Shown: piece after piece, positions 1-6,720 of the stretch
How positions within the stretch are numbered: the stretch's first letter is position 1
How the letters are laid out: the number at the start of each line of letters is the position of its first letter
Notes under the pieces: generated by a model
What the model was told of the DNA's origin: nothing
The model's input: only the letters and a program-made list of their open reading frames with translations
The model's database searches: none
NCBI GenBank assembly: GCA_003545125.1
Contig: DQCI01000186.1
Location: forward strand, 1,093 to 10,561
Length of the DNA: 9,469 nucleotides
Reading direction: 5' to 3'
DNA from: Paracoccaceae bacterium
GTDB taxonomy: Bacteria > Pseudomonadota > Alphaproteobacteria > Rhodobacterales > Rhodobacteraceae
Program-made: the position numbers and the translations under genes

Positions 1-2769
1 ATGCGCGTCGACGGCGCCATCGTGGTGGTCGAATACGCCGACAAGCGGATCGCGGAAGGCGTCGGCCCGATGCATTGCTACGTCGAGGCCGCCAAGCGGA
101 TGTTCTGGCCGATCGTATCCTCGACGGCGACCACACTCAGCGCCTTCCTGCCGATGCTGTTCTGGCCCGGCGTGCCCGGCGAATTCATGGAGATGCTGCC
201 CAAGACGCTGATCTTCGTGCTCTCCGCCTCGCTGGTGGTGGCGCTGGTGTTCCTGCCTGTGGTCGGCGGGGTCGCGGGCCGGATCAGCCGCGCGGTCGAC
301 CACGCCTCCGACCGGCTGAGACCCCTGCCCTGGCTCCTGCGCGCCCTCTTGGTGCTGGCCGCTGGCTACGGCATCTTTCTCGGCGCGATGCGGCTCATCA
401 ACCCCGGCTACCTCTTCGGCGGCACCGCGCCCGAACCCGGCTGGGCGGGCAGCCTCATCGGCGGCGTCCTGCTTGTCGCCAGCGTCACCCTCACCACCCT
501 GTTCACCGATGCCGCGAAGTGGAAACGCGCGCCGAAAATGGTGAGATTCGGATACCGGCGCAAACATTTCGGCCGGTTCACGGCCATGATCGCCGGCAAC
601 CCGGTGATGCCTTTGGTGATGGTCGTCGGCGTGTTGGCGATGGTCGCCACCAGCTTCACCCTCTACGGGCGCAACACCTACGGCACCGAGTTCTTCGCCG
701 AGGTCGAGCCCGAGAACCTGATCGTCTACGTCCGCGCCCGCGGCAACCTCCCGGTTGAGGAAAAGGATGCGATGGTAGCCCGGGTCGAGGCCATCGTGCT
801 CGACACCAAGGGGGTTAAAAACGCCGTCGCCTTCGCCGGCGAGGGCGGGCTCAACCAGATGACCGGCGGCGCCGGGGGGCCGCGCGACCAGATCGGCCAG
901 GTGCAGATCGAAGTGTCGACCTACGAGGACCGGCCCTCCACCACCGAAACCATCAAGCTGTTCGGGCTGATCCCCTTCGACCGGCAGATCGTCGACCAGG
1001 GCTACTCGGGCACCGCGGTGGTCGCGGAACTGGAACGCCGCCTTGCGGACCTGCCCGGGATCCGCAGCGAGGTTCTGGAAATGGCCGGCGGCCCGGCCTC
1101 GGCCAAGCCCGTGTTCCTGCGGCTTTCGGGCACCGACCGGGCCGCGCTCACCGAGGCGGCCGAGATCGCCCGGACGAAATTCGAAAATACCCCGGGGCTA
1201 ACGCACGTGAAAGACACCCTGCCGCTCCCCGGGATCGACTGGCAGCTCGATGTCGACGTCGAGGCTGCCGGGCGCTACGGCACCAATGTCGCCACCATCG
1301 GCGGCATGGTCCAGCTCGTCACCACCGGCATCCTGCTCGACACGATGCGGATCGAAAGCTCTGACGAGGAGATTGAGATCAGGGTGCGGCTGCCGGAAGA
1401 AGACCGGCTGCTCTCCACCCTCGACGCACTGAAACTGCGCACCTCAGAGGGCCTCGTGCCGCTGTCGAACTTCGTCACCCGGCAACCGGTGCCGACGCTG
1501 GCGCAGATCGACCGGGTCGACATGGACCGGGTGTTCGAGGTCAAGGCCGGGGTCGAGAGCGGGCTGCTGTCGATGCAGGAGGTTGTGACCGACACCGACG
1601 AGACCGGGGAAAAGACCGATGTCACCCGGAAATACGCGGTCCTCGTCGAGCTCTCCGAGGCGGAAATCGCGGCCGACCTGACCGGGGACATCGTGAAGCG
1701 CGCCAACCCCGGGATGTTTGCCCGCGTGCCGCCGGAGCGGCATTTCGACGTGGTTGCTGATCTCGACAGCGTTCGGCATGCCGGTTTGCAGGCCTTGCTC
1801 GATGAGACCGACGACATCGCCCTTGTGGTTGTCAACGCGACCGAACGGATCGAGGTGCTCACCGAATGGCTCGAAACCGACCCGCTGCCCGAAGGGGTTG
1901 CCTTTGAGTGGACCGGCGATTTCGCCGACCAGGCCGAGAGCCAGTCCTTCCTGATGACAGCCTTCGCGGGGGCGCTGTTTTTGATGTTCCTGATCCTGCT
2001 CGCACAGTTCAACTCGTTCTATAACGCGGTGCTGGTGCTGCTCGTGGTGGTGCATTCCACCGCCGGCGTGCTGGTCGGTATGCTGGTGAAGCAGCAGCCG
2101 TTCTCGATCATCATGACCGGCACCGGCATCGTCGCGCTGGCGGGGATCGTGGTGGACAACAACATCGTGTTCATCGACACCTACCAGGATTCAGCCCGCT
2201 ACATGCCACGGCTCGAAGCGATCATCCGCACCGCGGAAGACCGGATCCGCCCGGTGCTCCTGACCACGATCACCACGATGGCAGGACTTGTGCCGATGAT
2301 GTTCGGCCTGTCGCTCGATTTCATCAATGGCGGCTACGCGCTGAACGCGCCGACGGCGCTGTGGTGGAAACAGCTCGCCACCGCCGTGGTCTTCGGCCTC
2401 GGGATCGCCACGATGTTGACGCTGGTCTTCACGCCCTCGATGCTGGCGCTCCGGGTCTGGATCTCGACAGGCGCCTACCGTTCGGTGAAACTCCTGCAAG
2501 CGCTGACCCTCGGGCGCGGCTCCGAGGCCGCCCGCGACCGCGCGCTGCGGCGCACCGCGAAACGGACCATGCTCGACGACATGGTCTGGGATTTTGACAG
2601 CGAGACCGAAGCGGACGAGGGCGAGGACGCACCCGAAGCCGATGAACTCGGCGCGGTTCTGCTCGAAAGCGGGTTGATCTTCGATGAACCCGAGGCGGCC
2701 CAGGACGCGTTTTCGGTGTCGGGAGACGGGCTCAACACTGACGGCAAACCGCTGAAGGCGGCGGAGTAG
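1..2769 (+). CDS. RND-family efflux transporter permease, 5'-truncated by the window edge
   Basis: Inner-membrane proton-driven RND pump subunit; substrate unknown. The first visible codons already encode the TM4 signature VDGAIVVVEYADK (residues 3-15), which lies near residue 400 in AcrB-type pumps, so the first ATG is internal and the N-terminal third is missing. In order: TM5 and TM6 (about 38-93), two extra hydrophobic segments (about 110-132 and 147-168), TM7 (about 198-222), a periplasmic porter domain (about 223-645), TM8-TM12 (about 648-817) and a cytosolic tail rich in Glu and Asp (about 857-922). The TM10 signature GIVVDNNIVFID surrounds Asp719. Compared with AcrB, the Asp407 position is kept (D4), Asp408 is Gly (G5) and Lys940 aligns with Asp719. 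The extra helix pair and acidic tail are not in AcrB. A membrane-fusion partner would be expected upstream, outside the window. Stop TAG at 2767. Family assignment is firm; the exact subfamily is not. Confidence 0.93.
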   Translation: MRVDGAIVVVEYADKRIAEGVGPMHCYVEAAKRMFWPIVSSTATTLSAFLPMLFWPGVPGEFMEMLPKTLIFVLSASLVVALVFLPVVGGVAGRISRAVDHASDRLRPLPWLLRALLVLAAGYGIFLGAMRLINPGYLFGGTAPEPGWAGSLIGGVLLVASVTLTTLFTDAAKWKRAPKMVRFGYRRKHFGRFTAMIAGNPVMPLVMVVGVLAMVATSFTLYGRNTYGTEFFAEVEPENLIVYVRARGNLPVEEKDAMVARVEAIVLDTKGVKNAVAFAGEGGLNQMTGGAGGPRDQIGQVQIEVSTYEDRPSTTETIKLFGLIPFDRQIVDQGYSGTAVVAELERRLADLPGIRSEVLEMAGGPASAKPVFLRLSGTDRAALTEAAEIARTKFENTPGLTHVKDTLPLPGIDWQLDVDVEAAGRYGTNVATIGGMVQLVTTGILLDTMRIESSDEEIEIRVRLPEEDRLLSTLDALKLRTSEGLVPLSNFVTRQPVPTLAQIDRVDMDRVFEVKAGVESGLLSMQEVVTDTDETGEKTDVTRKYAVLVELSEAEIAADLTGDIVKRANPGMFARVPPERHFDVVADLDSVRHAGLQALLDETDDIALVVVNATERIEVLTEWLETDPLPEGVAFEWTGDFADQAESQSFLMTAFAGALFLMFLILLAQFNSFYNAVLVLLVVVHSTAGVLVGMLVKQQPFSIIMTGTGIVALAGIVVDNNIVFIDTYQDSARYMPRLEAIIRTAEDRIRPVLLTTITTMAGLVPMMFGLSLDFINGGYALNAPTALWWKQLATAVVFGLGIATMLTLVFTPSMLALRVWISTGAYRSVKLLQALTLGRGSEAARDRALRRTAKRTMLDDMVWDFDSETEADEGEDAPEADELGAVLLESGLIFDEPEAAQDAFSVSGDGLNTDGKPLKAAE

Positions 2770-2783
2770 CGCTCTGACAGCGG

Positions 2784-2882
2784 CGGGCACGAAATCCGTT
2801 GCGGATTTCGGTCTCAAAATCCGCAACGGATTTTGTGTCGGTTTCCGCACGGAAACCGTGCCCGTTTTTCGTCCGAAAAACG
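2784..2882. repeat. Array of four perfect 9-bp-arm palindromes at 24-25 bp spacing
   Basis: Four consecutive perfect inverted repeats start at 2790, 2815, 2839 and 2863. Left arms are CGAAATCCG, CAAAATCCG, CGGTTTCCG and CGTTTTTCG; each is followed by a 2-3 nt spacer (TTG, CAA, CA, TC) and its exact reverse complement. Units are 20-21 bp with 3-4 bp between them. CGGGCAC at 2784-2790 pairs with GTGCCCG at 2858-2864 and encloses the first three. The array lies between the 3' end of the RND gene and the convergent cytochrome b gene. It may be a structured RNA 3' end, a cluster of protein-binding sites or a family of intergenic palindromic repeats; the sequence alone does not decide. Confidence 0.85.
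2847..2869 (+). terminator. Possible intrinsic terminator of the RND gene
   Basis: GCACGG (2847-2852) and CCGTGC (2856-2861) form a stem with an AAA loop, followed by CCG and five T at 2865-2869. It lies 78 bases after the RND stop codon. The stem competes with the third palindrome of the array (2839-2858), so the two structures exclude each other. The stem is short and the T-run modest. Confidence 0.45.
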
Positions 2883-3065
2883 CCGCCAGCACCGGCGCGG
2901 ACGCGACCTGTCCAGGCGCATTCGCCCGGGGTAGGTCAAGCTAGCGCTAAACTCCTATGGTTCAGCGCCTTACCCTCCTGTCCAAGTTCGCCCACACTTC
3001 GCGCACCCGCCCAAAAGAAGATTCCCGCACCGCCGCACCGGCCCCGGAAATCGCGGTTGAACGGG
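2883..3065. other. Remainder of convergent intergenic region, with two hairpins
   Basis: No credible gene is visible in this stretch, although spurious frames cross it. It contains an imperfect dyad, GCGCTAAAC (2944-2952) with GTTCAGCGC (2960-2968), one mismatch. At its right end GCGGTTGAA (3053-3061) pairs exactly with TTCAACCGC (3073-3081); this 9-bp stem with an 11-nt loop straddles the stop codon of the cytochrome b gene. No clear T-run follows on the minus strand, so the hairpin is at best a weak or factor-dependent terminator. Confidence 0.5.
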
Positions 3066-3737
3066 TCACCCCTTCAACCGCCAGGGTTCGTTCTGTTCGA
3101 GATAGGCTTCCTGCTCTGGCGTCAACGCGACGTCGTCGAAACCGGTCACCATCGGCTGCACATGTTTGCGGAAGCCGTCGCCGATGGTCAGCAGGTAGAC
3201 ATGGACGATCACGAAGGAGAGGATCGCGAAAGCGGCGAGCAGGTGCAGGTTGGCCACGAGTGTGATCCAGAAGCCGGAATTCGGGATCCCATCCCAGAAA
3301 TTGTAGGTCAGGTAGAGCAGCCCCGAGCCCCAGATTGCCGGGAAGATAAACCACTTGACCGCGAAATAGGTCGCCGCCTGCAACGGGTTCAGCTTTCGCC
3401 ACATCGTCTTGTGGTACGGGTGTTCCTCGCCCTTGAACACGCCAAAGGCATAGAACCGCGCCACAGGGATCATCCCCTTGATGCGTGGCAGGAATTGCCG
3501 CCAGGTGCCGGTGGTGAACAGCCAGAAGGTCACGAAAATCCAGACCGTGAGCAGCAACAGCGCCGCGATCGTGTGCAGCATCACCGCCGGTTTGAACGGG
3601 ATGAGATGGTGCAGGCCGTGGATCGCGAAGCCGGTGAAAAGCAGAAAGAAGATCAGCGCCATCTGGGTCCAGTGCCAGAACCGCTCGAACCGGGGATAGA
3701 CATTGACCTGCCTGGACTTCATTGGGCGGTTACTCAT
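3066..3737 (-). CDS. Di-heme cytochrome b, membrane partner of the octaheme cytochrome
   Basis: A 223-residue integral membrane cytochrome of the cytochrome b561 / hydrogenase- and thiosulfate-reductase-type cytochrome b group, expected to pass electrons between the quinone pool and the periplasmic octaheme protein. Four transmembrane helices are visible (about 24-42, 51-76, 120-145 and 158-184). Candidate heme b ligands are His22 in the FWHW motif, His40/43/44, His55, His165 and His179, spread over helices as the family needs. The chosen start is ATG at 3737-3735, preceded by GGGAGG at 3748-3743; an upstream in-frame ATG at 3779 lies deep inside the octaheme gene and lacks this support. The start overlaps the octaheme stop by 8 bases (ATGAGTAA), which indicates translational coupling. 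Family is clear; the exact electron donor and acceptor are inferred from gene order. Confidence 0.9.
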   Translation of the reverse strand: MSNRPMKSRQVNVYPRFERFWHWTQMALIFFLLFTGFAIHGLHHLIPFKPAVMLHTIAALLLLTVWIFVTFWLFTTGTWRQFLPRIKGMIPVARFYAFGVFKGEEHPYHKTMWRKLNPLQAATYFAVKWFIFPAIWGSGLLYLTYNFWDGIPNSGFWITLVANLHLLAAFAILSFVIVHVYLLTIGDGFRKHVQPMVTGFDDVALTPEQEAYLEQNEPWRLKG

Positions 3738-5412
3738 GGGAGCCTCCCTTCTTGCGCGAAACGAGCCGCAGGAGCCCATGCCCGAGCACGCCGAGGAACG
3801 TCGCGAGCACCATCAATACGCCCAGGATGCCGACGATCGAATTCGGGTTGCTGCCCGGCATGTAGATCCCTGCCAGCCCGACCAGCCGCCCCTCTTGCGC
3901 ATGGCACGCGGCGCAGCGCACGGCGTCTTCGGCCGGGGCGACCATGTGGGTGATCGGCCAGTACATCTGCGTGTCGATGAAGCCGTATTCCCCTGAATAG
4001 TCTGCGCCCATTGCGGCCATCCCGGCCTCGACCGACTTGGCCCAGTCGAAATTCGTCCAGAAAGCGGTGTCGGTGGTCGGGCCCCAGATATGGGTCGCGA
4101 CGAGCGTGTTGTTGCCGCTGTCAAAGGGCTGGCGGCCTGCCATCCGCTTGAACGGCCAGATCCGGCTCACCCCGTCTTCCGCGTCGCCCGTGATCCGGTT
4201 GATCTCGACCACCTGGTCCGGGTCGAGGGTTTGGCCGGGCAAGGTGTATTCGACATGGCCGTCGAACCAGGCGTAATAGGGCACCACGTCCTCGCCCCAA
4301 TCGAAGTCGCCCTTCTTCGACATATAGGTGTGGAAATGTTCGCCGGTGGTCGGCGAGATCCAGTCGCTCTCGACGATCGGCTTGCCGGTCTCGTCGAGCC
4401 GCCCGGCCGTGGACCAATCCCAGAGCGTCTTGGTCGGCGCGCCGCCGCGAGCAAATTCGGGGATGTGGCAGGTCTGGCAGGCAAGCACATCGGTATGATC
4501 GTTGAGCTTCATGCCATCGAGCGACAGCGCCTCGTGCGGCGTCTCGCTGTGGCAGCTTTCGCAGCTCGCCGTTTCCCGCGGCCCCCCGGGGGCGATATCG
4601 GGGTGATCGGCGGCGATCACGTCGTAGCGCGACCCCGCCCATTGGTGCTGCTCTTCGACATGGCAGGTGGAACAGGTCATGTTCTCACCATCGGGCGACA
4701 TGTGCACGTCGACCTCAAGCGGCGGTTCGTAGAGCGCCGACGACAGATCGCCGTGTTTCACGTTGTCGCCGCCGCCGCCGTAGAAATGGCAATTGCCGCA
4801 ATTGTCCCGTCCCGGCATACCGACGCTCTGCGCGGCCTTGGCGAGGTCCACGGGCCAGGCCGCAGCGCCGGTGATCGTCAGGGTGCCCGGCTTGACCGGC
4901 GCAAGCGGCGGATGGCCGGCGCCCGTGGCCGTCTTGGTGTACTGCCCCGTGCGGTCATGGCAGGCCAGGCAGTCGGCCGCGGTCTCCTGCGCGGGCGGCG
5001 CTTCGGCCATGTCGTCCCAACCGTAGCCGGCGTGACAGGACGTGCAGCGCGGCTCGTTCGAGGAAACGCTGCCGCAGAAAGAGTTGATCACGTTGCGCTT
5101 GCCGAGGGTCTGGCCGGACTGCGACTCGTAAGACCACTGGAAGTGGATCGAGTGCATGATCTCGTCGTCTGCTTCGGTGTGGCAGGTGAGACAGGCTGCG
5201 GTTACCTCGGGGCCGGACGCGAACGCCTTTTGCAGGATCTCGAACTTGCTGTGGTCGGCGGTGGACGTATTCGCAACACTGGCCTTCGCAACACTGGCCG
5301 GTGCCGGCGGCGGGGGGACGGCCCCGGTTTGGACCGTTTCGGCAAACGTGGGCGTTGCGGCGGCCAGACCGAATCCCAATATTGCGACTGCGAGGCGCAT
5401 TCTGGATAACAT
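3730..5412 (-). CDS. Octaheme c-type cytochrome, tetrathionate reductase (Otr-like) family
   Basis: A 560-residue periplasmic multiheme cytochrome. Eight CxxCH heme-attachment motifs begin at residues 74, 123, 148, 205, 247, 284, 312 and 500: CLTCH, CTSCH, CLACH, CGNCH, CSTCH, CESCH, CQTCH and CAACH. A signal peptide covers residues 1-24 (hydrophobic core, TFA before the likely cut), then a Pro/Ala-rich linker to about 52. A long heme-free stretch (317-499) separates hemes seven and eight. A C-terminal transmembrane helix (about 525-550) and a basic end anchor the protein. Shewanella Otr, the family's characterised member, reduces tetrathionate, nitrite and hydroxylamine in vitro; the physiological substrate here is unknown. 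The start at 5412 is chosen for its signal peptide and GGAGGAGA at 5424-5417; the frame stays open upstream to 5847. It is followed by and coupled to the cytochrome b gene, which would supply electrons from quinol. Maturation needs a cytochrome c assembly system encoded elsewhere. Confidence 0.93.
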   Translation of the reverse strand: MLSRMRLAVAILGFGLAAATPTFAETVQTGAVPPPPAPASVAKASVANTSTADHSKFEILQKAFASGPEVTAACLTCHTEADDEIMHSIHFQWSYESQSGQTLGKRNVINSFCGSVSSNEPRCTSCHAGYGWDDMAEAPPAQETAADCLACHDRTGQYTKTATGAGHPPLAPVKPGTLTITGAAAWPVDLAKAAQSVGMPGRDNCGNCHFYGGGGDNVKHGDLSSALYEPPLEVDVHMSPDGENMTCSTCHVEEQHQWAGSRYDVIAADHPDIAPGGPRETASCESCHSETPHEALSLDGMKLNDHTDVLACQTCHIPEFARGGAPTKTLWDWSTAGRLDETGKPIVESDWISPTTGEHFHTYMSKKGDFDWGEDVVPYYAWFDGHVEYTLPGQTLDPDQVVEINRITGDAEDGVSRIWPFKRMAGRQPFDSGNNTLVATHIWGPTTDTAFWTNFDWAKSVEAGMAAMGADYSGEYGFIDTQMYWPITHMVAPAEDAVRCAACHAQEGRLVGLAGIYMPGSNPNSIVGILGVLMVLATFLGVLGHGLLRLVSRKKGGSHE

Positions 5413-5646
5413 GCTGTCTCCTCCGGACGGGCACCCCCGCCATATTACTAATTTTCTATGTGACTTTGCCCGGGCATGGCGAGGGCACGAAGTGTCGCAG
5501 GGCGCCTGCCGGACCCTGGTCGCCCTGGCGCTTTCTGTGCCGCGCGCCCTCCAAAACCCGCGCACACCTGTGCCGAAGCCGAGGACAAGTCCCAGTCCGA
5601 CCACCAGGGCTACCGCGACAATCGCTTTCCAGATCACCGAAGCCAT
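5413..5646 (-). other. Candidate small membrane-protein frame or N-terminal extension upstream of the octaheme gene
   Basis: An ATG at 5646-5644 follows an excellent ribosome-binding site, GGGGAGGAGA (5660-5651), 4 bases away. The product begins MASVIWKAIVAVALVVGLGL and shows one hydrophobic helix (about residues 4-25), then a basic, low-complexity stretch. No stop occurs before the octaheme start, so translation would yield a fusion with a second N-terminal membrane segment. The ribosome-binding region matches that of the octaheme gene almost exactly (GGAGGAGACAG then G or C then ATG). It may be a short membrane protein gene that lost its stop or frame, a duplicated initiation region, or a longer octaheme N-terminus. 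The downstream part, 5413-5480, looks non-coding (AT-rich patch), which argues against a long fusion. I do not recognise it. Confidence 0.35.
5434..5470 (-). promoter_or_regulatory. AT-rich island, possible internal promoter for the octaheme operon
   Basis: A short AT-rich patch (about 5442-5460) stands out in GC-rich surroundings 30 bases upstream of the octaheme start. On the minus strand it contains TAATAT (5447-5442) as a possible -10 box, which would give a leader of roughly 20 bases carrying the ribosome-binding site. The -35 position (GGCAAA, 5470-5465) is poor, so an activator would be needed. Weak call. Confidence 0.25.
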
Positions 5647-5796
5647 CCTGTCTCCTCCCCTGCGCCGCCCGCAGTTCTGATCCCGCCTGGGTGCTTCCAT
5701 GCAGACCAGCGGGCCAACAAATGTCGCAGGCCGCCGGGTCGCGCGCAGCGACAGTGGCAGCCGCCTCAGCGACTGGGTACTCACTTTTAGACGTCC

Positions 5797-5828
5797 TGTG
5801 CACAATCGCGAAACGGTTTGTGCACAAT
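5797..5828. promoter_or_regulatory. Two TGTGCACA dyads 22 bp apart in the divergent control region
   Basis: TGTGCACAAT occurs at 5797-5806 and again at 5819-5828. Each contains the perfect palindrome TGTGCACA; the second extends to TTGTGCACAA (5818-5827). The 22-bp repeat distance is two helical turns, as for a pair of dimers on one face of DNA. The sites lie between the octaheme operon (-) and the amidotransferase (+), so could control either or both. I do not match them confidently to a named regulator: they are not FNR (TTGAT-N4-ATCAA) or standard CRP sites. Confidence 0.55.
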
Positions 5829-5914
5829 TTTGGGCGGATCCACCCACTCCCCGCGCGGCCCTGCGCGTCCAAGTGCGCTTGACCGCTCCCCCGGCGCACG
5901 CTAGCCCGGCCTCG

Positions 5915-6655
5915 ATGAAAAAATTTCTGATCCTCCAGCTCCGCTCCGAAACCGAGGCCGCCGATGACGAGTTTCAGGCGTTCCTGGACAAGGGCGGGCT
6001 GATGCCGGAAGCCGTGCACCGCATCCGCCTCGACCAGCAGGATCTTCCCGGCACGCTCGACCTGCGCGACTTTGCCGGCGTTATCGTCGGCGGCGGGCCC
6101 GGCTGTGTTTCCGATCCTGAAGACACCAAGGATCCGGTGGAGAAGCGCATTGAGACGGAGATCATGGGGCTGATGCCCGAGATCTGCGACCGCGACATGC
6201 CGTTTCTCGGATGCTGCTACGGGATCGGCATCCTCGGCCATCACCTGTCGCCCGGGATCGTCTCCAAGGAGAACTACAGCGAGCCCGTCGGGGCCGTCGA
6301 CTGCTGGCTGACCGAGGCCGGGCGCGCCGATCCGTTGCTCGAGGGCGTGCCCGACAGCTTCCGCGCCTTCGTCGGCCACAAGGAGGCGGTGCAGGATCTG
6401 CCGCCCGGCACCACCCGGCTGGTCGCCTCCGACCCCGCCCCCTACCAGATGTTGCGCCACGGCAAAAACGTTTATGCAACGCAGTTCCACCCCGAGGCCG
6501 ACGTGGCGGGGTTCGAAACCCGCATCCGCATCTACAAGCACAAGGGCTATTTCCCGCCCGAAGCCGCGGATGCGCTGATCGCCGAGGTCCGCCAACAGGA
6601 TGTGCGCTTCCCGGAAGTGATCCTGAGAAACTTCGTCGCCCGTTACGGCGGCTAG
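5915..6655 (+). CDS. Class I glutamine amidotransferase, stand-alone (GMP-synthase-like GATase domain)
   Basis: A 246-residue single-domain class I glutamine amidotransferase. The triad is visible: nucleophile Cys101 in GCCYG (the GxCxG elbow, residues 99-103), His192 and Glu194 in FHPEAD. The oxyanion-region glycines GGGPG are at 59-63, and FVGHKE (152-157) is typical of the fold. No ammonia-accepting synthetase domain is attached and none is encoded next to it, so the amine acceptor is unknown. Start ATG at 5915 (MKKFLILQLR) opens the first beta strand of the fold; the frame is open upstream but shows no homology there, and there is no good Shine-Dalgarno. It is divergent from the octaheme operon across a 268-bp region if the 5646 start is used. 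The TPR gene follows 65 bases after its stop. Fold and catalysis are confident; substrate unknown. Confidence 0.88.
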   Translation: MKKFLILQLRSETEAADDEFQAFLDKGGLMPEAVHRIRLDQQDLPGTLDLRDFAGVIVGGGPGCVSDPEDTKDPVEKRIETEIMGLMPEICDRDMPFLGCCYGIGILGHHLSPGIVSKENYSEPVGAVDCWLTEAGRADPLLEGVPDSFRAFVGHKEAVQDLPPGTTRLVASDPAPYQMLRHGKNVYATQFHPEADVAGFETRIRIYKHKGYFPPEAADALIAEVRQQDVRFPEVILRNFVARYGG

Positions 6656-6656
6656 C

Positions 6657-6692
6657 GGCCAGCGGCGGGCGGTCGACCCGCCGCGCCTGGCC
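6657..6692 (+). other. Strong GC hairpin between the amidotransferase and TPR genes
   Basis: GGCCA-GCGGCGGG (6657-6669) pairs with CCCGCCGC (6677-6684) and TGGCC (6688-6692): a 13-bp stem with a 3-nt bulge (6685-6687) and a 7-nt loop, starting one base after the amidotransferase stop. No T-run follows, so it may be an mRNA 3'-end stabiliser or a factor-dependent terminator rather than an intrinsic one. Confidence 0.5.
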
Positions 6693-6720
6693 CGGCAAGA
6701 GACCCGCAAAGGAAAGCGCA

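Noticed and set aside
1275..2055. Two long overlapping minus-strand frames opposite the RND gene (1275-2012 and 1444-2055)
   Set aside because: They are antisense to a clearly conserved porter and membrane region; their Ser/Arg- and His-rich compositions are typical GC-rich shadow frames.
2784..2882. CRISPR array reading of the palindromes
   Set aside because: Units are perfect palindromes separated by only 3-4 bp and differ from each other; there are no spacers and no cas genes.
3737..3779. Longer cytochrome b start at 3779
   Set aside because: It would overlap the octaheme gene by 50 bases without a ribosome-binding site, while ATG 3737 has GGGAGG and a coupling overlap.
2799..3953. A 384-codon plus-strand frame across the palindrome array and opposite the cytochrome b gene
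   Set aside because: It reads through non-coding palindromes and lies opposite a well-supported four-helix cytochrome.
4090..5409. A 439-codon plus-strand frame opposite the octaheme gene
   Set aside because: Sense-strand heme motifs, signal peptide and membrane anchor show the minus strand is coding; this frame is the shadow of its codon bias.
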